Under the pieces are notes generated by a model that did not search any database, was not told where the DNA came from, and saw only the letters and a program-made list of their open reading frames with translations. Positions 1-10,396 of a stretch of DNA of 64,000 bases are shown here, one piece after another. How positions within the stretch are numbered: the stretch's first letter is position 1; each line of letters starts with the position of its first letter. A program made the position numbers and the translations under genes. This DNA comes from Brachionus rotundiformis (lineage: Eukaryota > Rotifera > Eurotatoria > Ploima > Brachionidae): NCBI GenBank assembly GCA_016802295.1, contig JAESIW010000157.1:531847-595846 (forward strand). The letters run 5' to 3'.

Positions 1-16
1 TGATATTTTTTTATAG

Positions 17-493
17 GTGGGGTCCATAATTTACATGGTATACCAGGAATAATATCTGGAGTGGCTAGTGGAATTGTTGCTGCCGTGGCAAATAGAGATA
101 TTTTTGGAGGAAACAAGTTAATTATTATCTAATTAAATAAAGATAATCGAAAATAATATTTTTTTAAGATTGTTTGACTATTATCCATCAAGAATCCCTG
201 TTTTTGAATCAGCTGAATACAATCGACTTAATATTAGCTTAACTGAATATTCTGAAGGAGGGTTAGGTCGTTCAGGTGTCGAACAAGGTGGATTCCAGAT
301 TTTAGCTCTTGTTTTAACGCTTGGAACGTCGATAGTTGGCGGTCTTCTCACTGGTTTAGTCATGAGAATACCTATTTTTGGTAAAATTCATGACCAAGAG
401 AACATTTTCGAAGATGAACCTTTTTGGGATATGGAAGAAGAGCCTTTTGAAGCCAAAAAATATGAAATGGCTGATAAGATGGTGAATCTCTAA
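17..493 (+). CDS. Rh-type ammonium transporter, C-terminal part (gene cut by window start)
   Basis: Last two exons (17-116 and 169-493; intron 117-168) of an Rh glycoprotein-type ammonium/ammonia channel, an 11-12 helix plasma-membrane protein. The first visible exon carries the Rh signature GGVHNLHGIPG; its first His is the second of the two pore histidines of the Amt/Rh family. It is followed by a helix rich in Gly and Ala (GVASGIVAAVA). The last exon has the conserved GGFQILALVLTLG helix and an acidic cytoplasmic tail (FEDEPFWDMEEEPFEAKK). The intron position matches that in the second Rh gene at 1148-2940, so the two are tandem duplicates on the same strand. The 5' part, including the first pore histidine, lies outside the window. 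Assignment to Rh is firm; which vertebrate Rh (RhAG/BG/CG) is closest cannot be said. Confidence 0.9.
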
Positions 494-1147
494 AGATCCT
501 TCATTATGATTTATTATTAAGTTAGAAAATTTATTAAAAAATCTATTTATAAATCAAATTATTTTTTCACATTCTTTTAGATTAATTCATTTTGAATAAT
601 TTAAGTTTCTATTTAAGTAAACAAAAAATTATACTTTTTAATTCATTTTTCTTTTGCCTTTAATAAAATAATATAAAATTAGACAAATTTTTTTTTATTA
701 ATTTGACAGATTAAATTTAATCAAGTCTATTTTTAATTTAATACAGTATTTAAAAAATATTTGTTTAGAAAAATCTAAAAGATTATAATTAAAATAAATT
801 TTTAATGAATTAAATTAGTTTTAGATAAATTTTTAAGATTTGTTTTTAAATTTATTTTATTACACTTTATGAGTAAAAAAAATCTATCTTTATCTTACCA
901 ATTATATAAAATTTTAAAATAGTTTTTTAATTTATTATAACATTGCCGCTTAAAAACCAATATAATAAAACTAGTTATTGTAAATTTTTTTATCAAAAAA
1001 CTAATTACCCATTGTTAAAAGTTAAATTTGAAATCGAAAAGAAATATTTATTTTTGCTATTAAAAACTTGAAAGAAACTTATTTAATAAAGATAAGCAGA
1101 TTACTTTATATTCTTGGACTTAAAAAAAATTAAGACTATTTTGAAAA
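494..1147. other. Spacer between the two Rh genes
   Basis: AT-rich spacer without an open frame of note. Its first 300 bases (about 495-790) are the 3' flank of the first Rh gene and are repeated downstream of the second. The remainder should hold the promoter of the second Rh gene; no clear element is visible. Confidence 0.6.
495..790 (+). repeat. Duplicated Rh 3' flank, copy 1
   Basis: Two blocks here (about 495-620 and 707-790) recur after the second Rh gene at about 3115-3240 and 3638-3722. Shared stretches include TTCATTATGATTTATT, TTTTTTCACATTCTTTTA, GACAGATTAAATTTAAT and TTTTTAATTTAATACAGTAT. The duplication that made the Rh pair therefore carried flanking DNA as well as coding DNA. 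Confidence 0.75.
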
Positions 1148-2940
1148 ATGGCGAAAATTGTCAAATCAATTGGTTTTTTTATATTGTTCCAAATAATTTT
1201 TATTGTATTGTTTGGTGTTTTTGGTGAATTTTATATCACTGGAGTCACCGATGATGGTGCCTATCAAAGTAAAATTTTAACTAAAATTCAAAATATGAGC
1301 TAAACTCATTACAGAATTTATGAATATTCATGTCATGTTGATTGTCGGATTTGGATTTTTGATGACATTCCTCAAAAGACATGGCTATGGAAGCGTTGGT
1401 TACAATTTTTTGCTAGTAGCTGTTGTCTTTGAATGGGCTATTCTAATGTTGGGGTGGATTCAAATGATTAAGAAAAAAGAAGCACGATTTCATATAGAAA
1501 TAATGGAGTAATTTTCTCTACTGGTAAAATTACCAATATTTATATCATTATATTTAAGTTTGCTCGAGGTTGATTTTTCCACAGCGGCAGTTCTTGTGTC
1601 ACTAGGAGCTGTAATGGGAAAGGCCACAATATCGCAACTTTTGATCATGTCTTTAATCCATATTCTAAGTCAAACATTCAATAAATTTATTTGCGAACAA
1701 TTTATTTTGGTATAATATTATTTTAATAATTAACAATTTAAATATTATGAGTTGATTATTAAAGCAAATTTTCTTAACTCTTATTTTAACTAAAAGTAAT
1801 AAAAAAATTCAAAATTATAAGATTAAGAAAATTATTAACTAGACTATTAAATTAATGAAGAAATTTTTTATTTTTATTTGAAACAATTTTCACAATAGAT
1901 ACATGATGCTGGAAATTCAATATATGTTTTTGTATTTGGATCATTTTTTGGCTTAGCTGTGAATAAAGTTTTGAACGTGGGAAAACTTGATAGTGACAAA
2001 GATAAATCGTCTTACATTTCAAATTTATTTGCCATGATTGGAACTTTGTTCCTTTGGTTATATTGGGTAATTTTCTGTAATGTTAAATAAAATTATTTTT
2101 AAAAAATCAATTGTCAAGCCTTCATTTAATTCAGCTTCAGCAAAAGGTGGGGCTGCTGGTATAACTCGAGCTGTAGTAAATACATATCTATCGCTGGCTG
2201 CATCATGTATCACTACATTTATGATGTCTGTGATTGTCGGAAAAGGTAAACTCAAAATGAGCCATGTGCAAAACGCAACACTGGCTGGCGGTGTTGCAAT
2301 CGGAGCAGTAGCAGATGTGGTAACTCGACCTGTTGGTTCAGTTATTATTGGATCGTTTGCTGGAATCGTATCTACATTTGGATTGAAATTTTTAAATCCT
2401 GTTTTTAAAAAAATCAAAGCTCATGACACAAGTATTTGATTATTGATTAATTATTACATTTTATTATTTTAATATTTTTAGCTGGAACTTTTGCAGTTTT
2501 TGGTTTATCAGGTTTGATATCAGCTATAGCTAGCGGAATTATTGCAGCAGTGGCAAATGAAAGCATGTTTGGATCATTGTTGTAAGAATGATTGGGCATT
2601 TTGTGATATACCTTTATTTATTTTTTTAAGGCTTTATGAGTTTTATCCGGCAAGAATAGATCCTAACAATATTGTTTTAACAACTTCACTCGGAAGAACT
2701 GGCTTTGGTCGTACAGGTGTTCAACAAGGTGGATTTCAGATTCTAGCACTTGTTCTTACTTTCGGTATGTCGATCGCCAGTGGTCTCCTGTCTGGTATAT
2801 TAATGAGACTTCCACTTTTTGATAAAATGCAAGATACAGAAGAAATGTTTGATGATGAAAATTTTTGGGAAATTGACGAAGATGTTTTTTTGAATTTTCA
2901 AAAATATGGTTTTAAAGATAACATCATTATTCGGATTTAA
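1148..2940 (+). CDS. Rh-type transporter paralog lacking both pore histidines
   Basis: Complete seven-exon gene: 1148-1268, 1315-1507, 1559-1709, 1899-2066, 2119-2431, 2482-2581, 2631-2940 (1356 nt, 451 aa). Family landmarks in order: HVMLIVGFGFLMTFL near residue 45, VDFSTAAVLVSLGAVMGK, WPSFNSA, HVQNATLAGGVAIGA and GGFQILALVLTFG. The two histidines that line the Amt/Rh pore are gone. The motif usually read as DAGGSM.IHTFGA..G is DAGNSIYVFVFGSFFG here (His to Phe), and DTCG.HNLHG.PG is DTTGTFAVFGLSG (both His to Phe). The frame is open and all splice junctions keep phase, so this is an intact gene. Erythroid RhD/RhCE likewise lack the twin histidines, which suggests changed or lost ammonium transport (inference). 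The start ATG opens directly into the first membrane helix. Confidence 0.92.
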
Positions 2941-3114
2941 CTGAATTTATATTATATTTAAAATAAAAAATATCAATTTTATAGAATAAATTTAACAAAT
3001 TTTTATCTTTAACTCTAAATTGAAAATTTAATTTTTTGTCATCTTACTAAAATTAATGGGCCTTTAAATTTCATAGAATCTTTAAGTTTAATTGCTTTAT
3101 TGTACCTTTAAAAA

Positions 3115-3722
3115 TTTTCATTATGATTTATTTTTAAGTAAGAATATTTATAGCAAAATCTATTAATAAATTAAAATTTTTTTTCACATTCTTTTATTTT
3201 AATTAATTTTGAATTATTTAAGTTTCCATTTAGTTAAAATGCCTTACCTGCCGCTCAGAAAACCCAAGACAGCTAATCAAGCTGCGGCTACCTTAAGGGG
3301 AAGCTGAAAATGATGAAAGATAACAAGCGAAAGAAAGAAGAACCTAACCAAACAAAACCCACATAGCTTAAAATTAATTTTTTAAATATTTTTGAAATTT
3401 TATTTTAAGTTATGAAAAAAAAAGATAATGTCTTTAGATAGTTAGAAATCGAGGACAATTTGCTTCTAAGGGAAGATACTATACATAAAGAGACTATAAA
3501 TATAACTTTAAGATGAGTCTTTAGTATCGTGTAAATTATTATTAATAAAAAGAATCTAAACTTATTGTTAATAAAGTATTTAAACTAATAATTAGCTAAT
3601 TATTCACTCACTCGGCCTGTCCTCCAATATGGACAGATTAAATTTAATAAACTTCATTTTTAATTTAATACAGTATTTAAAAAACATATATTTTTAGAAA
3701 AATCTAAATAATTATGACTTAA
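3115..3722 (+). repeat. Duplicated Rh 3' flank, copy 2, interrupted by an insertion
   Basis: The blocks at about 3115-3240 and 3638-3722 match 495-620 and 707-790 downstream of the first Rh gene. In copy 1 the blocks are about 85 bases apart; here they are about 400 apart, so extra DNA (about 3241-3637) entered this copy or was lost from the other. Confidence 0.7.
3241..3637. mobile_element. Possible small insertion in the duplicated Rh flank
   Basis: Stretch absent from the corresponding flank of the first Rh gene. Its left end (3240-3365) is far less AT-rich than the surroundings (contains TGCCGCTCAGAAAACCC and GCTGCGGCTACCTTAAGGGG), and the right end has CACTCGGCCTGTCCTCC. No open frame, terminal repeats or poly-A tail is clear. 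A SINE-like element or a fragment of a larger transposon is possible; no family is recognised. Confidence 0.35.
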
Positions 3723-4645
3723 ATACTGTTTTTCTTTAGAATCTTCTAACGGAGTCTATTTCCTTGAAGAATTAAAGTTTTCAACTAGGTTGATTGATAA
3801 TCAGCTACGCTATCAGAAAGAAAACTTATAAGTTGCAGAGAAATCGTTTAATGATCCTGATCTGAAATTAGCTTTGCAATTTACCATGGTTCATATATAC
3901 TTTTCTAAAATTGAATTTTGTGTGCATTAAAATTATTAAGGCTTTCTCTCTTATCTCTATTGTTTTATTAAAATTTAAACATAGCTGGCCATTGGAGAGT
4001 CTTTTGTATTAGATAACAATACTAAATTTATTTCAAATAAGAGTATTATTTGACTCTTGATTTCATTTTAAAAATTGATTACTATAAATGGTTCAATTAA
4101 TCCATTATTCGATAATAAAAAAATTTGAAATTATCTTTACACTTTGAGGTTTGGTACAAGTTTAAAATTATAGTTAAGTACTGGAAATATCTTAAAATTT
4201 CCGGATTAAAATATCAAGACTTTGGTAAAAGATTCCCAAATCATTCGCAAACTTATTGAAAGACATTCAACTAAGATTGATGAATGAGGTAAAAAATTTC
4301 ATAATTATTGGTATTGAGTTTTTTAGTTGTTTGGAAGTATTAAGAATATAAAAAATCGTCTGAAAGTATCTATTTCTCATCAGGTAGTGAAGGCGTTCAG
4401 TTGGTAAATTTTCAGCCATTTATCAGCGATTTTGTTAATTTAGATTTTCTTTGTTGGCGAAAAAGATGAATTGCCATGGAAACTAAGTTAAAATATTTAA
4501 TTTTTAAGTCAATTTTATTATAAGTGAAAATTAATATCAGCAATAAATATCTATCAGTATATTTAAGCATAAAGATGTTGTTTTAAAACAATAAAGATCG
4601 ATTTAGATTATTTTTTTAATAAGTGTTACATTAAGCTAAAAAATC
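3723..4645. other. Intergenic region before BBS9 with a coding-like remnant
   Basis: No intact gene. Between about 3738 and 4290 short stretches translate into protein-like sequence on the + strand, for example SSNGVYFLEELKFSTRLIDN and later KDSQIIRKLIERHSTKIDEW, broken by stops and frame changes. This may be a decayed gene; it resembles nothing I recognise. The last 100 bases are AT-rich leader for BBS9. Confidence 0.4.
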
Positions 4646-7600
4646 ATGTCTTTATTTAAAACAAGAGACTTATGGTCCATTACTGGTGATAATGATCTAT
4701 TTGACCAAGGATGTCTAAAAGTGGCAGACATTGGTGTCAATAAACATGCTAATTCAATAATTACAGGAAGCTACAATGGATATTTAAGAATTTATAATCC
4801 CACTTTAAATAAAGATGTAAACGATTCAGAAGCAAAATTCAAAGGTAATGATCTTATTTGCGAAGTGTCGTTTCCTTCACCAATAATACAAATCGAAATT
4901 GGAAGATTCAATAGGTAAATTAAATTGGTAAACCTTAATGGCAGTTAAAATTCATCTTTTATAATTTTTAAATAAGTACATCAAAGAAAAATCACATAGC
5001 CGTTCTTATGCCTAGAAAACTAGCTGTTTACGATTTGACAAGTAACAAATTAACTATAAAATGTCTTTAGTCAATAAAGCAAAAAAGGCTTCTCAGGTAT
5101 TTCTTAAAACCAAAGATACCGTTTGATATGAGCATTTTTATTTAAATATTAATTATTAATTTGAAACTTTTAATAGAAGATAAATAAAATTTATTTGATT
5201 AAATTTTAATTACTAAAGACAGAAAAATTTATTTAAAAACAAAAAATTATCTTTAAATCATTTAAAGGTACAAATGATGGTAATGTTGATCATGGTAATC
5301 AATTTAAACTTAAATTCATTTACGAGCATCAATTGCAAAGAGCAGCGTTCTGCATGTGCAAAGGTCCGTTTGGAGGAATTGCCGGTCCCAGCTCAGAGCC
5401 TCACGAATACATTTGCGTACAATCAATGGACGGAATGCTCTCGATATTCGAGTACGAGAGCTTTTCGCTAAGCTGCTTTCTTCCCAAAGTTCTTATTCCA
5501 GCATCCATCAAATACATTGCCAAAACAGACTGCTTTGTGACAGTAAATTCCTCATGGGAACTTGAAGCCTATAGCTATCAGACATTGGCAACATCTGGAA
5601 AAATATTCGAAAGACAGTCGAATGGTGATAATTCGACAGTCAAATCAAAACGCATTCAGCCCGCATATTCATACAACTTGGGTGAATCTATAATAGATAT
5701 TGAGGTCTTTACTCAAAACAACAATTGTTCAGTGCTAGTCCTTGGTGAACGCAATCTTTTTTGCTTTAATGAAATGTGTCATTTGAAATTTATGAAAAAA
5801 TTTGACTTTAATCCAAGCGCTTTGTGTGTCTATCCAGTCCTGAACCAAGATGGTTCAATAATTAATTCCAACTCCATTAATTTTTTAATAGCAACTCACT
5901 CAAAAAATTTACTAGTCCACGAGGACGTAAAGATTAAATGGGCAGCTCAGCTAAATCACGTTCCGGTTCAGATATGTGTGGCCAAGATAAATGAAATAAA
6001 TGGAGTCATAGTTACTTTGTCCGAAGAAGGCAAACTAGATTGCAGTTATTTGGGAACTGAGCCGGCTTTTTTAAATCCGATGCTCAAGGAAGAAGCGTCC
6101 AAGCCGTTTAATTTCGAATTGGCAGAACAGGAATACAGAGTGCTACAGTCTCAGATCAAAAATGCCATTATGAACACAGGAATGGTACTGACTTCAAGCA
6201 ATAAATCTGGTCTGACAATGAGCATGGAAGTCCCCAATAAATTGGACCCTCTACCGAAAAATTTTGAGACAGAACTTGTTGACCCTATTGAATCTATACC
6301 TTCAATTAATTGTAAACTGAGTCTTAAATGCATGGAGGGCGCACAAAATGTCCGAGTTGTGGTAAATTGTAAGCCGCCATTGGTGGCAGTTCCTGATAAC
6401 ATCTGCTTTTCATCAATAGGCGCAATTGCCTATGAGCAAGAGATTTGTTTTTATCCAAAAACAAAACATATACCATCTAGTTTGGATGTAAGTGTATGTG
6501 CCAGCTATAGTTATATTTCAAATGGTTCACCAAGAGTATCTGAATGTAAATTTAGACTTCCGATTAAATTGGTGATGAAGTCAGGTTTACAAGGATCAAA
6601 AATTGAAAGCGAGTCTAAAGAGTCAAAAAATATTCAGGTGAAAAAAATAACCATTGAAACCAATAAGCCATGTGTTAATTTGACAGAAATTTTTCCAGAA
6701 TTTGCGGCATCCTATATTCCAGCAAATGGAAATGTCATTTCCGCTCAGTTTTATGGTCAGGCAAATTTGAACATAATGATACAAACTTCTAAAAGTGGCT
6801 CGAACCGCTACAGACTCCAGTCAGAGAATTATGAATCCCTTTGGCTCATAGGCAAAGAATTTGTAACCAGGCTTAACTCATTTTACTCAAAACAATCCCA
6901 GACTTTGCATATTATGTACCAGGAAAATTTGCCAACTGAAGACTTTCGGGCCATAATAGACAAGCATTTGGATTTGCGCTACAAAATTCAAAGCCAAAAA
7001 GAACACTTGGAAAAAAGTTGTTCTCAATTTAGAGCTATTCAAAAACAAATGCTGACAAAATTTAAAGACAAAAGTCCAAATAGTCTTGACAATATGGATG
7101 CATTGCTTGATGCCACTTACAGACAAATAGTGACATTATCAGATACTTTGTTAGACACTCAAAACGAGTTAGATTTGGTCACTAATTCATTAAATTGTAT
7201 TAGCAGCTTGTACGTGTTGTTGATTAGCATGGCTTTTAAATTTAGTAAAGAAGGTATGGAAATGCTCGAGGCAGCAATGACAATTCAATCTGGAGATACA
7301 TCAGAATATGGCTGGGAAGAGATGGTAAATGCAGCAGTGTCCAGCATGATTCGAATGTATTTCAAGAATTCACGTGACACAGCTAATATACAGCAAATAA
7401 AAGGACCAGTAGATTCAAGTAAAATAGAAAAGCAGCTTAAAAGCTTTTTGGCCAAACTCGAGTCTGGCTCAAGTTTAGTACCAACTAGCAATGATAGAAT
7501 AGATAGTGAAATAGTAACAGATAATGTTGACAAAAACAAGACAAAAGAAGGATATGAATATTTCGACTCTAGGAAAAAAAAGGAACCAGAAACTAAGGAA

Positions 7601-7711
7601 TCGGAGAAAAAACCTTTTGGTTCGACAAAATTACCAACTTTTGAGGAGTTGATGGCTTCCGAAGATTACCAAAATAAAAATGAATCTAACTATGAGCTAG
7701 ATGATGATTAA
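4646..7711 (+). CDS. BBS9: BBS9 / PTHB1, BBSome subunit
   Basis: Three exons: 4646-4914, 4977-5041, 5268-7711 (2778 nt, 925 aa; the human protein is 887). BBS9 is a core subunit of the BBSome, the coat complex that carries membrane proteins in and out of cilia. The N-terminus MSLFKTRDLWS...FDQGCL matches PTHB1 and opens the N-terminal beta-propeller. Further matches are HIAVLMPRKLAVYDLT, YICVQSMDGMLSIFE, SVLVLGERNLFCF, SEEGKLDCSYLGTEP and CKFRLPIKLV. The C-terminal helical part has YRLQSENYESLWLI, FRAIQKQMLTKFKDKSP and LLDATYRQIVTLSDTL. The tail is acidic and lysine-rich (TKLPTFEELMASEDYQ). The large third exon has no introns. Presence of a BBSome subunit implies ciliated cells. Confidence 0.97.
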
Positions 7712-9181
7712 AACTTTATTTTAAATTGTTCACAATTGTCAAATAAATTTTGAATCTTTTTAATTTTTTTTAAGAAACTTTAAGTCAATGTTAAGTTAAT
7801 TTATTGATTTAACTAATAACAAAATTGTATTATTTTTAATCAATTGCATGTGGTAAAGCAAAAAAAACAAATTTAATGAAAAATTTTTATTCCTTTAATT
7901 TGCATGAAAAAATTATTTTGTTTTTAATCAGCAGTTTTCATGTTAATAAAATAAAAACGTCAATTTTTTTTATAAAATAAAATATTCAAAAATTAACCAA
8001 CAGTCAAATCTAACTAGAATTAAAATTTAATAAAAGAAAGTTTTTTTGATATTATTTAATAATAGCATATTAAAAAGCATGTATTTTTATTTTTCTACTA
8101 ATATTAAAAAAATGATTTTAACCTTTTTTTATTTCTTTATTTTAATGATAGCAAAAAGAAACAATTGATATATATTATTGAAAAATTATATTAGTTTTGA
8201 CCTTCAGACACACCTTTTCGGCGATTTTTAACTTTTTAAGGGATAAGGGATACAAAATGGTTTAGAATTTTCCATTTGTTTTTCTTTTGGTTGAGCTGTT
8301 TCCAAACAATGCAATGTTTTGAACACATTTATTTTAAAAATCAATTAATTATTTAAAATTAAATATCAATTCATTTTTCTAGGTATCTCAAGTGTGAATT
8401 TTAGTATCATTTAAATTTTTTTCAGTAGCAGAACAGCATAAAATTTAAGTCATATTGATATAAAAATGAAAATATATGAGTACAATTTGTTTGAAAAGAT
8501 AAAAAGAAAATATATATAACTTTTTAATTTTTATATTTTGTTTATTATCACTGATCTTTCAATAAATAATCTCTTCAATCCAGCGATTTAATTAATAAAT
8601 ATTATTAAAATCACTTGTGAATTTTTCGATGTTATATTTAATGTTGTTTATGATTTTTGTCCTTGAAAGTTAATTTTTTTGATATAATTTAAGCTTAAAA
8701 AGCTGTATTTAAAAAAAAAAGATAACACTTGAGATATCTGATAATTTTATTTGAAATTTTGATAATTAAACTCGAAAATTTACTTTTCACTATTTTAATA
8801 GGAAGCCTGATAAATAATAAACCTATGAATAAATAAAATTCGGTTGATATGGAAAAAAGATTATGTTTTTTCTTTTAAATCCGCTAGATTTTACTTTAAA
8901 ATTCGCAATCTAAACACATTTAAAAGCTCAAAACTGAAAGTAAAGGTAATTTATTTTTATGTATAAAATAAATTTTTAAATTTTAATTCTTTCAATTTTT
9001 TATTTTTCAACGCGAATAACGCGATAAAAATCTCCAGACAATTAAATAGTCATATAAGCCTAAAAAATCTTGGTTTCCCTTCGTTGCTAGGCGTTTTTTT
9101 TTTCGATTTATATTTTTTTGTTTAGAAAAATTTCAAGAAGTAGCCAAATATAAAGAAAATTTTATTAGATAACTATTTAAT
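7712..9181. other. Intergenic, BBS9 to FBXO36
   Basis: About 1.5 kb of AT-rich DNA full of homopolymer runs. No frame, repeat or RNA gene is seen. Several AATAAA-type signals lie within 400 bases of the BBS9 stop. The less AT-rich patches at 8200-8300 and 9010-9100 may belong to the FBXO36 promoter or leader. Confidence 0.5.
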
Positions 9182-10396
9182 ATGAGCCATAGCCATAGAA
9201 ATCCACACCACAATCAGCAAGGCGAATTTTGTAATGTGTTCAATGAGCTAAAGGCTAATAAATCAAATCTAATTAGTTTGTTTAATTTTCAAAATACTGA
9301 ACTGATAAACGTTGGAGAGCAAGCTCCATCTCCATCCAAAGACTACTGCCAACTGATACTTAACCACCATTATGTTATTTTTCGAAGATGGAAGATAACC
9401 TTAAGAGGCGACTCGGAAACAAGGTATCCTACTGAAATCAAGGACAGCTATGAGGATTTTGCTTATGATGAAAACATTGAGAGTAATGTCAAAAGCTCAA
9501 GGTGGTAATGAATTTAATTTTTAACTTTTTAAAGGAGAAATTAAGACGGTCTTTGGTCCTGAGATGTATAAATACATTGAAAATATAGTGGTTAGGAAAA
9601 AACTGGATTATTTGGACCGCTTATCGGACAATATTCTAGTAATGATAATATCAAAACTTGCACTAGAAGACATTTCAAAATTGGCACAAGTTAACAATCA
9701 TTTTAGACAGGTAAATTTATTAATTGTTATAAAAATAAAATTTAAAAATAAATAATTATTAAGTTAAGCACACCTTTTTTTTATTTTTCTTTATTTATAA
9801 ATAATTAATTTCTCAATCAATCAAATATTCTTCAAAAAATAAAATGCTAATTAAAAAAAAAAAACTCTTAAGATTAGACTTTAAATTATTTCCAGGTTAT
9901 TTCCAGGTACATAATTTTAATGAAATTTCTTAAGCTATGCAAGAGTGACCATGTATGGAAAAATCTATACAAACAATACTACACAACGGAGATAACACCT
10001 GAACTGCAGCAATTGGCAAACAGCAATGAGTATGGATGGCGAAAACTGTTCTTCACCAATAAACTCAAATTACAAGTAAATAAAATTTTAATTTCAGGCC
10101 AGACACTTCTCGGTTTTCTTTTTTTCTAAACTAATTAAATTTTCTATGCCTGGAAAATTATCCATCTAAAAATCAATAATTTATAATATAAAATTTAGCT
10201 TGAATTGAGACGTCAAGCGAAGAAAACCACAAATGATGACCATGTCATGTTTACGCCAAGAAGATTACTTTATGACGAAGCAAAGCCCAAGAGTCGCAAC
10301 GCTAAATCTGTCTCAAGATATCAAGATAACGATTCTAGACTAGATTCGTCAAATAGCAGACTTAGATATTCAACCTTTTTGACAGAAAATTATTAA
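9182..10396 (+). CDS. FBXO36: F-box only protein 36
   Basis: Four exons: 9182-9482, 9535-9710, 9935-10075, 10199-10396 (816 nt, 271 aa; human FBXO36 is about 188). F-box proteins are substrate receptors of SCF (SKP1-CUL1-F-box) ubiquitin ligases. Matches to FBXO36 include PSKDYCQLILNHHYVIFRRWKITLR, with a YEDF motif before the exon 1-2 junction and VFGPEMYKYIENIV after it. The F-box follows (about residues 121-160: LDYLDRLSDNILVMIISKLA then LCKSDHVWKNLY), and then YGWRKLFFTNKLKLQ. The intron 1 donor at 9483 was chosen over two later GT sites because it keeps phase and gives the same spacing as the human protein. The N-terminal 45 residues are extra and rich in His and Asn; the C-terminal tail is also longer and basic. 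Substrate unknown. Confidence 0.9.

Noticed and set aside
2058..2417. Long minus-strand frame opposite Rh exon 5
   Set aside because: Shadow of the real exon, whose + translation matches Rh proteins closely.
9483..9534. Donors at 9501 (AAG|GTGG) and 9504 (GTG|GTAATG) for FBXO36 intron 1
   Set aside because: Both break phase with exon 2; the donor at 9483 keeps phase and gives the expected spacing.
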